The notes under the pieces are model-generated. The model worked only from the letters and a program-made list of their open reading frames with translations, was not told the origin of the DNA and did no database searches. Shown here in pieces: positions 6,091 to 12,869 of a DNA stretch of 13,933 nt. Position 1 is the first letter of the stretch. Every line of letters starts with the position of its first letter. A program made the translations under genes and the position numbers. The DNA comes from an uncultured Eubacteriales bacterium. GTDB lineage: Bacteria > Bacillota > Clostridia > Oscillospirales > Oscillospiraceae. Location of the stretch: the NCBI GenBank assembly GCA_958427375.1, contig CAUABY010000029.1, positions 1 to 13,933 on the forward strand, read 5' to 3'.

Positions 6091-6119
6091 TTTTATAAAA
6101 ACAGGTGGATGCTTATAAT
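6091..6119 (+). promoter_or_regulatory. Candidate promoter of an intergenic RNA
   Basis: A perfect TATAAT at 6114-6119 is preceded at 17 bases by TTTTAT, a poor -35. A canonical TTGACA lies at 6080-6085, but 28 bases from the -10, too far to pair with it. A start near 6126 would sit directly before the folded element described next. Confidence 0.3.
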
Positions 6120-6125
6120 TAAAGA

Positions 6126-6216
6126 GGTTGAGGATAGGAAGTCGGCAGGCCGTTAAATAATTTAATAAAGATTTAATTATGCCTGCTCCAAAGAGAGCGG
6201 ACTTCGCATTAAAACC
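6126..6216 (+). ncRNA. Candidate structured RNA element
   Basis: Four nested helices can be drawn on the plus strand. GGTT (6126-6129) pairs with AACC (6213-6216). GAAGTC (6138-6143) pairs with GACTTC (6200-6205). GGCAGGC (6144-6150) pairs with GCCTGCT (6181-6187, one G-T). ATAATTTAAT (6157-6166) pairs with 6171-6180 around an AAAG loop with one mismatch. A 13-base bulge (6187-6199) and a six-base bulge (6151-6156) interrupt the stack. I could not match it to any riboswitch, 6S, SRP, tmRNA or RNase P consensus I know. There is no gene downstream on this strand for 1.3 kb, so a free-standing RNA or a relic leader are the options. Confidence 0.3.
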
Positions 6217-6231
6217 GGGGCGTTGGGCAAA

Positions 6232-6260
6232 TTGACAAAAAACGAGCTCTTAGGTATACT
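6232..6260 (+). promoter_or_regulatory. Near-consensus promoter pointing into the 3' end of the lacI-family gene
   Basis: A perfect TTGACA (6232-6237), a 17-base spacer and TATACT (6255-6260) predict a start near 6267, five bases before the stop of the minus-strand regulator. Transcription would be antisense to it. Part of the match comes from the A-run that is the U-tract of the terminator on the other strand, so it may be partly coincidental. Confidence 0.45.
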
Positions 6261-6265
6261 CGTTT
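6237..6265 (-). terminator. Terminator of the LacI-family regulator gene
   Basis: On the minus strand AAACGAG (6265-6259), a 12-base loop and CTCGTTT (6246-6240) run into a six-T tract, just seven bases after the regulator's stop. The stem is short and the loop is large, but the position and U-run fit. Confidence 0.5.
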
Positions 6266-6271
6266 CAAGGT

Positions 6272-7360
6272 TTAATTGTGGGTTTTCCTAATACTGCGTG
6301 TGCTGGAACGGATTATCATTTTCGGCTCGTACTCCACGCGGGTTATGCCGGTTGTGTACATATCCACCGTGTGGTTGTTGGTGTCGGCAATCTTTTTCAG
6401 CAGCAGCTCGGTTGCGTCTCTTGCGCGCAGGTGGGGGTAGTGCTCCACAGTCGTGAGGGAGACATAAGCCATTTCCGAGAGGTGGATGTTGTCACAGCCA
6501 ATAATGGAAAAGTCCTGCGGGACGCGGTATCCCCTCTTTTTCAGCGCGTCGAGTATGCCGAGGCACACCATGTCGCAGTTACCGATAATCCCGGTTATCT
6601 CATCCCCGTACTTGTCTATTGTCCTGTCGGTCAGCAAAAGCCCGGCCGCGTAGTCATCCACAAGGCCGCGCGGGGAGATGCCCTCCGTCTGAAGGGTGAT
6701 AACTCTCACGGCGTCAGTGCTCATGCCTTTTTCCCTGTAGGCCTCTTTAATGCCCTCCAGCCTTTGTGTGCGGGTCACGTATTTGCTGTTTACGCTGGTT
6801 GCGATGTAGGCGACCTTCCTGTGGCCGAGCTGAATCATGTGCTCGGCAATCAGCCTGCCGATGCCATAGCTGTTGACTTCAATAGTGTCCACCTTCACAT
6901 TCAGGTTTCTGTCGCAGACCACCACGCAGGGCTTAAGCGCCGCCGCGCGCTCAAGGATGCTGATGTTTTCCGGCTGGTACAGGAAGATGGAGCCGGCGAC
7001 GGGCATAGACTTTATGCACTGGAGAGTGCTGTTTTCCAGCTTGGAATCCCGGAAAGTGTTGAGCGTGACACAGGTATATCCGTATTCCTGCGCCTTGCTC
7101 TGAACCGACGAGAGCTGCCTTGCATAGCAGAGATTATCGCAGGAGGGGAGCACTACCAAGATTATTTTCTCGTTGTGAGTGCCGTTTTGGGTCAGCCCCT
7201 TGTAACCGAGCGTGTTGCAGGCCTCAAGCACCTTTTGGCGCGTCTCATCGGAAAAGCTGACATTGTCATAGTTATTCAATATCATGGAGACGGTAGCTTG
7301 CGAGACACCGGCCAACGCCGCAACTTCCTTTGCCGTTACGGAATTTCGTTTGCTTGCCAT
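6272..7360 (-). CDS. LacI/GalR-family transcriptional regulator
   Basis: This is a DNA-binding repressor with a periplasmic-binding-protein-like sensor domain. The N-terminal helix-turn-helix is typical (TAKEVAALAGVSQATVSMIL, residues 9-28). From about residue 66 the sensor fold follows, with IILVVLP, HRKVAYIA and FSIIGCDN as its usual landmarks. At 362 residues it is slightly longer than most members. The linker after the HTH reads GYKGLTQNGTHN (residues 52-63) and lacks the usual GYxPNxxAxxL hinge-helix pattern. The start ATG has GGAGGAAG upstream. The gene is divergent from the solute-binding-protein operon across 214 bases and most likely regulates both itself and that operon in response to the imported compound or its phosphate. 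The ligand is unknown. Confidence 0.93.
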   Translation of the reverse strand: MASKRNSVTAKEVAALAGVSQATVSMILNNYDNVSFSDETRQKVLEACNTLGYKGLTQNGTHNEKIILVVLPSCDNLCYARQLSSVQSKAQEYGYTCVTLNTFRDSKLENSTLQCIKSMPVAGSIFLYQPENISILERAAALKPCVVVCDRNLNVKVDTIEVNSYGIGRLIAEHMIQLGHRKVAYIATSVNSKYVTRTQRLEGIKEAYREKGMSTDAVRVITLQTEGISPRGLVDDYAAGLLLTDRTIDKYGDEITGIIGNCDMVCLGILDALKKRGYRVPQDFSIIGCDNIHLSEMAYVSLTTVEHYPHLRARDATELLLKKIADTNNHTVDMYTTGITRVEYEPKMIIRSSTRSIRKTHN

Positions 7361-7389
7361 ATTTTTCTTCCTCCACCAATTAAATCTTC

Positions 7390-7403
7390 AGTAAATCTTT
7401 ACT
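7390..7403. promoter_or_regulatory. Candidate operator for the LacI-family regulator
   Basis: AGTAAA (7390-7395) and TTTACT (7398-7403) are perfect inverted half-sites around a TC centre. The site lies just downstream of the regulator's predicted transcription start, at about +3 to +16, where bound repressor would block its own transcription. Size and symmetry fit this family, but the usual central CG is absent. No second clear copy was found in the divergent promoter. Confidence 0.45.
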
Positions 7404-7411
7404 ACAGGAAT

Positions 7412-7440
7412 ATTATAAACCTATCCGCGAAAATAAGAAA
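7412..7440 (-). promoter_or_regulatory. Promoter of the LacI-family regulator gene
   Basis: A perfect TATAAT lies on the minus strand at 7417-7412. The -35 region 17 bases upstream (TTTCTT, 7440-7435) is poor, so the promoter would be weak, as is usual for a repressor gene. The predicted start is near 7405. Confidence 0.45.
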
Positions 7441-7477
7441 GCCCATTGACGTTGATTTTTACATTATCACTTCGCGG
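7425..7477. repeat. Spaced inverted repeat flanking the -35 region of the transport operon
   Basis: CCGCGAA (7425-7431) and TTCGCGG (7471-7477) are perfect 7-bp inverted arms separated by 39 bases. The right arm falls in the spacer of the predicted operon promoter. They could be two half-sites bound by a regulator that bends the DNA, or chance. Confidence 0.35.
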
Positions 7478-7487
7478 GCGGTATGAT
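7458..7487 (+). promoter_or_regulatory. Promoter of the solute-uptake operon
   Basis: TTTACA (7458-7463, five of six consensus bases), an 18-base spacer and TATGAT (7482-7487) predict a start near 7494, giving a leader of about 80 bases before the ATG at 7575. A weaker alternative uses GATAAT at 7519-7524. Confidence 0.55.
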
Positions 7488-7574
7488 TCTATAAATTATT
7501 CTCTTTACGCATTTTGATGATAATAAGGTGTGTATTGAGAAAAAATAATAATAAATAAAAGGAGAGAACACAAA

Positions 7575-8909
7575 ATGAAAAAAGTCAGGAAAATTTTTGC
7601 CGCACTGCTTGTCCTCGCCATGATGCTGAGTGTCTGTGCGTGCGGACAAAAGACCGAAGCGCCCGCGGCACCGGCCGGGGATGCCCCCGCCGCCGAGCCT
7701 GCGAGCACTGAGAAAATCACCATTGAGGTCTGGCACAGAGCCTCGGCGGATATGGGCGCAAACGTCCTTGAGGATGCCGCGGCGGAGTACAACGCAAGCC
7801 AGGACAAATACGAGATTCTTCCCGTTTATAACAGCGGCGAATACAAGGGCCTTATCCAGCAGATGGTGGCGGATGCCGCTACAGGCAATACCCCCGGCAT
7901 AAGCCAGATTTCCTACACTTGGAGCAACTTCTTCTGCGAGAACTTCCCCACCACTGATATTTCCTCCCTTGACGGCGGCGAAGCGCTCCTGTCCGCATTT
8001 GATGCAAACCTCGTCGACCTCTGCAAGAATCCCGACGGAACTCAGGTAGTTGGTATTCCCGTAGCCAACAGCTGCCCTATTTTCTATTACAACGCCGAGC
8101 TGTGCAGCGCAGCAGGGCTTGACACCAGCAATCTGCCAAAGACTTGGGATGAGGTTGTAGACTGGGCAAAGGCGATAGTTGAAAAGACCGACGCTGAAGG
8201 CTTCAGCTTTGCCGCTCCTCCTGACTTCTGGCTTGAAGAGTGGCTGATTGAGAGCTTTGGCGGCAGTATCTACAGCCGTGCGGCTGACGGAAGCTACACC
8301 GCTGACTTTGCTGACGATGTGGCCATCAACGCAATGCAGTCTGTGGCAGACCTTTACGCGGACGGCACCGGCGTATTCCTCTCCGGCGCTGACGCAATCA
8401 AAGAGGCTTTCTCCAGCGGCAAGCTGGGCATTATGGTTGCAACAATCGGCTGGTCTACCGGCTTTACAGCTTCCTGCAACTTTGACTGGGTCGCGGGCCC
8501 CGTCGTCTCCTGCAACGGCAACGATGTGACCGCGCCTGTTGGCGGCTCCATGTTCTGCATCACCGCCAGCGACCCCGCTGTCCGTGAGGGCGCATGGGAA
8601 TTCCTCCAGCTCCTTGGCAGCGACAAGTACATTGAAGCATGGTCTGAGGCCACCGGCTACCTGCCCGGCAGAGCTGACGTACGCGAGGCGGATTCTTTCA
8701 AAGCCTATGTGGATGAGCATCCCTACCTCAACGCCGGACTGGATGTTATCACCGCGCTGAATACGCCTGTTGCTTTCCCCGGCTCCTCTGCGCTTCAGCT
8801 TCAGGATGACTTCTGCAACGCCCGCGACGCTATTTACACCGGCCAGGGCACTGCCGCGGATGTTCTTACACCGCTTGCCGAGACTGCAAACGAACTGATG
8901 AACGAGTGA
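7575..8909 (+). CDS. Extracellular solute-binding lipoprotein, UgpB-like (ABC importer family 1)
   Basis: This surface lipoprotein captures a solute for the permeases encoded downstream. Residues 1-22 are a lipoprotein signal (basic MKKVRK, hydrophobic core, then the lipobox VCAC with the lipidated cysteine at 23). A low-complexity Ala/Pro/Glu linker to about residue 45 follows. The mature start, ITIEVWHRASADMG, and the stretch ILPVYNSGEYKGLI resemble the glycerol-3-phosphate binding protein UgpB. The 444-residue length is also normal for that family. The mature part contains eight further cysteines, unusual for a secreted protein. AAAAGGAG lies ten bases upstream of the ATG. It is the first gene of the plus-strand operon, followed by a hairpin that could raise its dosage over the permeases. 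The substrate is uncertain: glycerol-phosphate compounds, oligosaccharides and polyols are all possible. Confidence 0.92.
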   Translation: MKKVRKIFAALLVLAMMLSVCACGQKTEAPAAPAGDAPAAEPASTEKITIEVWHRASADMGANVLEDAAAEYNASQDKYEILPVYNSGEYKGLIQQMVADAATGNTPGISQISYTWSNFFCENFPTTDISSLDGGEALLSAFDANLVDLCKNPDGTQVVGIPVANSCPIFYYNAELCSAAGLDTSNLPKTWDEVVDWAKAIVEKTDAEGFSFAAPPDFWLEEWLIESFGGSIYSRAADGSYTADFADDVAINAMQSVADLYADGTGVFLSGADAIKEAFSSGKLGIMVATIGWSTGFTASCNFDWVAGPVVSCNGNDVTAPVGGSMFCITASDPAVREGAWEFLQLLGSDKYIEAWSEATGYLPGRADVREADSFKAYVDEHPYLNAGLDVITALNTPVAFPGSSALQLQDDFCNARDAIYTGQGTAADVLTPLAETANELMNE

Positions 8910-8981
8910 TAAGTCAATGGCTTTGTCTCGCTCCGCGGTCTGCGAGCAGCAGACAGCTTCCGTAAAAATATTATGAATTAT

Positions 8982-9018
8982 GCAGGGTTGGCTGCATGTC
9001 TGTGTTAGCCAGCCCTGC
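8982..9018 (+). promoter_or_regulatory. Intra-operon stem-loop after the binding-protein gene
   Basis: GCAGGGTTGGCT (8982-8993) pairs with AGCCAGCCCTGC (9007-9018), twelve pairs with one G-T, over a 13-base loop. No T-run follows, so it is better read as an mRNA-stabilising or processing hairpin than as a terminator. It lies 73 bases after the binding-protein stop and 24 bases before the next start. Confidence 0.6.
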
Positions 9019-9042
9019 CTGTCAGGAGTACAGAGAACAATT

Positions 9043-9888
9043 ATGAAAGCTTACTATTATTCAAGTTACGGCTCCGACCAGGACCAATATCCACATATGC
9101 TGACCATACTCGAAGCCTGCAAACCGCTTAATGTGGGTGTGGAACTTGCAATTTATACGGAAAAATCCGCAAGACCCGAACACATTCCCAATCTGCTGAA
9201 AGAAAAGGAAAATTTCAGCAGCTATTCCAAGCTTTTCCACGGCCCCTTCTTTGAGCTTGAGGCGACAAGTGAGCCCGGCAGCGAGGCGGCGGAGTACATG
9301 CTGGCCTCGTATAAGAAGTCTTTTGAATTGTGCAAAATCTTCGACGCGCCGTCTATTGTTATGCACACGAATCAGCGCGCATATGCCGACAATGAAAAGG
9401 CACACTTGCAGGAAAATTCACGCGACATGATTTTGAAGATTGGCGAGCTTGCAAGGCGGGCAAAGGTCGAAATAACCGTTGAAAATGTGGGCTTTAATTA
9501 TAACCACAGCGTCCTTTTCCCTGAGGATGAGTTTATTGAACTGATCAAGAGCCTTCCAGAGGATATCATGTGCCTTGTGGATTTAGGCCATGCCATATTG
9601 AATGACTGGGATATTGAGCGGCTTATCGCCAGCCTTGGCAAGAGAATTACATCCTATCATATCCACAACAACCCCGGAACAAGGGATTTGCACAGACCGG
9701 TTTTTGAAAGCGGTATGAAATACTCCCGTGACCAGATAAAAGAGGTTTTCCGGGCGATGGAGAGATATTCGCCGGACGCTTATTGGATTTTGGAATATTC
9801 ACCCGGCCCGCATATCACGCCGGAGCTCATGTACAATGACTTCCGCGAGGTAGACGCCATGGTCAGGGATATCCACGTTGTCAAATGA
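9043..9888 (+). CDS. Sugar phosphate isomerase/epimerase-like TIM-barrel protein (AP endonuclease family 2 fold)
   Basis: This is a cytoplasmic metal-dependent enzyme of the xylose-isomerase-like superfamily, whose members isomerise or epimerise keto sugars and inosose-type polyols. Candidate metal and catalytic residues fall at the expected strand ends of the barrel: E34 (VELAIYTE), H108 (MHTN), E147 (ENVGFN), D180 and H183 (DLGHA), H206 and H208 (HIHNN), and E251 (ILEYSPG). At 281 residues the length is normal. The start chosen is ATG 9043 (MKAYYYSSYG). The ribosome site AGGAG (9024-9028) is 14 bases upstream, rather far, but the longer frame from 8980 would translate the hairpin and has no ribosome site. 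Its place between binding protein and permeases suggests it acts on the imported compound. The exact reaction cannot be read. Confidence 0.87.
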   Translation: MKAYYYSSYGSDQDQYPHMLTILEACKPLNVGVELAIYTEKSARPEHIPNLLKEKENFSSYSKLFHGPFFELEATSEPGSEAAEYMLASYKKSFELCKIFDAPSIVMHTNQRAYADNEKAHLQENSRDMILKIGELARRAKVEITVENVGFNYNHSVLFPEDEFIELIKSLPEDIMCLVDLGHAILNDWDIERLIASLGKRITSYHIHNNPGTRDLHRPVFESGMKYSRDQIKEVFRAMERYSPDAYWILEYSPGPHITPELMYNDFREVDAMVRDIHVVK

Positions 9889-9919
9889 CTTGTCTGCACA
9901 TGGGAAAGGAGGCCAACTC

Positions 9920-10846
9920 GTGCCGAAACTCTTTAAAACCAATAAGACACTGACACAAAGAGCATACCGCCGCCGGGAACACACGCTGGCTCTATGCCTT
10001 CTTTTGCCCACTATAATCGTATTTGCTGTTTTTATGTTCTGGCCGGTCATATATACCTTTTACCTGAGCTTGCTGAAATGGAACATGGTTAGTCCGGTAA
10101 AGACCTTTGTGGGCTTGAAAAACTATGTGAAAATATTCAAGAGCGCAGAATTTATTGTTACGCTGAAAAACACGCTCCTCTACATGGTGCTTTTCATACT
10201 GATAGATGTTGTCGTTCCATACATCGTATCCTACTGCCTGACCTATCTTGTGAAAAAGCTCAAGGGCTTTTATAAGGTCGCCGTATTCGTGCCCAGCCTT
10301 ATTTCACTTGTTATCGGCGGGCTTATAATGAGCTGGATATGGAACTCTGTCTCCGGCCCGCTTGCGACAATCTGGGCCTTTTTCGGTGGCAAATTCCCCA
10401 ACTGGGCGGCAACAAATGGCTTGGTCATCGTGGTCATGGCGCTCATCGTCTCATGGAAAATGTTCGGCTATAACATCATAGTCCTTGTTGCCGCCATTGA
10501 CAGCGTGCCGATGGAGCTCATTGAGACAGCAAAAATCGAAAAGACCCCCAATGTGGAAATCTTTTTCAAAATAGTCTTACCGCTGACCTCGGCGCAGGGC
10601 GTGTATACGCTTATAATCTCACTTGTGTGGGGATTGACCTGGTCGTATACGCCGCTGAATATTCTCACCGCCGGAGGCCCGAACAATCTAAGCACGAACG
10701 TTATATATGAGGTTTACGAAAAGGCATTTTCCATCTTCGCAACGGGAGAAGCGTCCGCACTGGCCGTGATTGCGCTGGCTTTGTTTGTGGTGTTTTTGAT
10801 ACTGGAGTTCGTGTTCGTTGAAAAGAGGGTGTACTATGAAAACTAA
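9920..10846 (+). CDS. ABC importer permease, UgpA/MalF type
   Basis: This is a membrane subunit of the importer, with about six hydrophobic segments in 308 residues. The first is at roughly 20-45 (LALCLLLPTIIVFAVFMFWP). The cytoplasmic coupling loop that docks on the ATPase is recognisable near residues 202-221 and ends KIVLP. It reads ETAKIEK where the family has EAAxxxG: the conserved glycine is lysine 208. The start chosen is GTG 9920, because AAAGGAGG lies seven bases upstream. A longer frame from ATG 9878 overlaps the previous gene and has no ribosome site. The gap to the epimerase gene is 31 bases, and the stop overlaps the next permease start by 11 bases, so the two permeases are probably made in equal amounts as a heterodimer. 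Confidence 0.92.
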   Translation: MPKLFKTNKTLTQRAYRRREHTLALCLLLPTIIVFAVFMFWPVIYTFYLSLLKWNMVSPVKTFVGLKNYVKIFKSAEFIVTLKNTLLYMVLFILIDVVVPYIVSYCLTYLVKKLKGFYKVAVFVPSLISLVIGGLIMSWIWNSVSGPLATIWAFFGGKFPNWAATNGLVIVVMALIVSWKMFGYNIIVLVAAIDSVPMELIETAKIEKTPNVEIFFKIVLPLTSAQGVYTLIISLVWGLTWSYTPLNILTAGGPNNLSTNVIYEVYEKAFSIFATGEASALAVIALALFVVFLILEFVFVEKRVYYEN

Positions 10847-11696
10847 AAAAGATAAACCCTCCTCCGTAATGAATCAGAGCAAGGTAAGCTCGGTTTTCGG
10901 GCACGTTTTGATGATGCTGATAGTTGTCATCATGCTCTACCCGGTCGCCTTTGCGGTTGGAGCCTCATTTAAGCCGCAAAATGAGATTTTCAGCAATGTT
11001 CTGAACTTTTTCACTGCAAATCCTACTTTGAACAACTTCAAGCGCGCCGTGGAAAGAATCGACTATTTCAAAGTCGTCTGGAACACCTTTGCAATTGCGT
11101 TTTGCGTTATGGCATTCAAGGTATTTACCAGCTATCTCTGCGCATATGCCTTTGTCTTTTTGAATTTCCCGCTCAAGCGCATTTTATACTTTGTTCTTAT
11201 ATCCACGATGTTCATTCCGTTCACGGTGACGATGATCCCAAACTATATTACCATTTCAAAGATGGGCCTTCGTGACAATATTGTGGGTGTCATGCTGCCG
11301 CAGTTGAGTGACGCGATGGGTATTATGCTGCTCAGACAGCAGATGAGGACTATCCCAAAGTCACTGATTGAAGTGGGGAAGCTTGAAAAATCCAGCCATT
11401 TCACCATAATGACCCAGATAGTCCTGCCAATTGTAAAGCCGGGTGTTATTTCCACCGCGATTATCTTCTTCATTAACTCCTGGAATGAATATGTCTGGCC
11501 GAGACTGATACTCAAGACCACGGAGAACTACACACTGTCGCTCGCACTTCAACTGTTCGTGGACTCCGAAGCCGGCAGCGGTATGGGTATCTGTATGGCG
11601 ATGTGCGTACTGACTATGCTGATACCGCTCATCCTGTTTATTATTTTCCAGCGCCAGATCATGGCAACCTATGCGAGCTCCGGCATCAAGGGATAA
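10836..11696 (+). CDS. ABC importer permease, UgpE/MalG type
   Basis: This is the second membrane subunit of the importer, 286 residues with about six hydrophobic segments (first near 22-45, VFGHVLMMLIVVIMLYPVAF). Landmarks of the MalG/UgpE branch are FIPFTVTMIPNYITISKMGL, SWNEYVWP near residue 214, and the C-terminal MATYASSGIKG. The coupling loop is at residues 179-198 and reads EVGKLEK followed nine residues later by IVLP. As in its partner, lysine (185) replaces the conserved glycine. The start is ATG 10836 with AGAGGGTG upstream. It lies inside the last codons of the partner permease, giving an 11-base overlap typical of translational coupling. The ATPase gene follows after 12 bases. Confidence 0.93.
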   Translation: MKTKKDKPSSVMNQSKVSSVFGHVLMMLIVVIMLYPVAFAVGASFKPQNEIFSNVLNFFTANPTLNNFKRAVERIDYFKVVWNTFAIAFCVMAFKVFTSYLCAYAFVFLNFPLKRILYFVLISTMFIPFTVTMIPNYITISKMGLRDNIVGVMLPQLSDAMGIMLLRQQMRTIPKSLIEVGKLEKSSHFTIMTQIVLPIVKPGVISTAIIFFINSWNEYVWPRLILKTTENYTLSLALQLFVDSEAGSGMGICMAMCVLTMLIPLILFIIFQRQIMATYASSGIKG

Positions 11697-11708
11697 GGAG
11701 GCACTACT

Positions 11709-12869
11709 ATGACAGAAAAAGGCGAAATAAGATTTGAACATGTAAAAAAAGCCTATGGGAAAAATGTCGTTATTCCCGATTTGAACTTGACTATAAAACC
11801 CAATGAAAGAACCATTCTTCTCGGCCCTTCCGGCTGCGGAAAGACAACGACCCTGCGCATGATAGCCGGGCTTGAGGATATCTCCGGCGGCTCGCTGTAT
11901 ATGAACGGGGTGAAAGTGAACGACATCCAGAGCGGTGACAGGGATATCGCAATGGTATTCCAGAACTACGCGCTCTTCCCGCACATGACAGTTTTCAAGA
12001 ACATCGCGTTTGGATTGAGAACTTTCAGACTAAGCAGGAATGAGGTCAGGGAGCGGGTTGAGAATATGATACACATTATGGAACTGGACGGCCTGAGCGG
12101 CCGCCTGCCGCGTGAGCTGTCCGGCGGACAACGGCAGAGAGTGGCCCTGGCGCGGGCGGCAGTAAAAAACGCGTCTTTCTTCCTGCTGGACGAGCCGCTC
12201 TCCAATCTCGACGCGCAGTTGAGAACACAGGCGCGCAAAGAGCTTGTCAAGCTCCACGAGATGCACAAGCCCACTTTCATCTATGTCACACATGACCAGA
12301 TTGAGGCAATGACCATCGGGCAGAACGTGGTGCTGATGAACAAGGGCGAAATCCAGATGCAGGACACGCCCTACAACATCTACCACCGGCCCATCAATGT
12401 GTTCACAGCCCGCTTCATAGGCTCTCCTCCTATGAACATAGCGAAGATGAAGGTCGACGGGAACATGCTGCGTACCGGGGACTTACGCATCCCGCTGTCC
12501 GCGGAGTGGAAAAAGCAGATAGGCGCGGCCGACGAAATCCTCTTTGGCATCAGGCCTGAAAACGTCATTCTGGAAAAGGAGAAGAGTGAGGGCGCGGCCG
12601 AGGTTGAAATTAAATATATGGAGAACTACGGCAATAAACTGGGCACCTACTTTGATGTTGGAGAGAATGAATTTATAGCCATGCAGGAGCAGTATGCACA
12701 AAGCGGCATCGGCGAGAAGGTATACTGGCGTCCGGACTATTCCAAGATGTCCTTCTTTGACTGTCAGACAGAGAAAAACATTGGTTACCCGGAGATATAT
12801 CTTACGGCGGCCGACAAAGGCTGGGATCCCTGCAACGCGTTTTTGGCAAGGGGTGGAGAGAGTGACTAA
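11709..12869 (+). CDS. ugpC: ABC importer ATPase, UgpC/MsmX type with C-terminal TOBE-like domain
   Basis: This cytoplasmic ATPase drives the importer. All motifs are intact in 386 residues: Walker A GPSGCGKTT (39-47), Q-loop glutamine 85, signature LSGGQ (137-141), Walker B FFLLDE (157-162), D-loop SNLD (165-168) and switch histidine 195. From about residue 235 a regulatory domain of the MalK/UgpC type follows, including FGIRPENVIL. The length suits UgpC or MsmX. AAGGAGG precedes the ATG. In Firmicutes such ATPases can serve several sugar importers, but here the gene lies in the operon with its own permeases, which suggests a dedicated pair. The 3' end overlaps the HAD gene by eight bases. 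Confidence 0.95.
   Translation: MTEKGEIRFEHVKKAYGKNVVIPDLNLTIKPNERTILLGPSGCGKTTTLRMIAGLEDISGGSLYMNGVKVNDIQSGDRDIAMVFQNYALFPHMTVFKNIAFGLRTFRLSRNEVRERVENMIHIMELDGLSGRLPRELSGGQRQRVALARAAVKNASFFLLDEPLSNLDAQLRTQARKELVKLHEMHKPTFIYVTHDQIEAMTIGQNVVLMNKGEIQMQDTPYNIYHRPINVFTARFIGSPPMNIAKMKVDGNMLRTGDLRIPLSAEWKKQIGAADEILFGIRPENVILEKEKSEGAAEVEIKYMENYGNKLGTYFDVGENEFIAMQEQYAQSGIGEKVYWRPDYSKMSFFDCQTEKNIGYPEIYLTAADKGWDPCNAFLARGGESD

Noticed and set aside
6080..6119. TTGACA at 6080-6085 paired with TATAAT at 6114-6119
   Set aside because: The 28-base spacer is far outside the 16-18 bases sigma-70-type promoters use. The -10 is kept only with a weak -35 at 6091-6096.
6179..6235. 18-codon frame MPAPKRADFALKPGRWAN in the gene-free region
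   Set aside because: It has no convincing ribosome site, and it overlaps the right arms of the candidate RNA helices.
6278..7486. 402-codon open frame on the plus strand opposite the LacI-family gene
   Set aside because: A promoter-like sequence and weak AAGG site precede it, but the His/Val-rich translation tracks the antisense of a convincing regulator. The possible antisense transcript is kept as a finding, not the protein.
7467..8720. 417-codon open frame on the minus strand opposite the binding-protein gene
   Set aside because: It is antisense to a lipoprotein with a clear signal and family motifs. It has no ribosome site and no recognisable protein pattern.
8980..9042. Upstream extension of the TIM-barrel gene to an ATG at 8980
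   Set aside because: The 21 extra codons translate the stem-loop, have no ribosome site, and precede a natural MKAYYYSSYG start.
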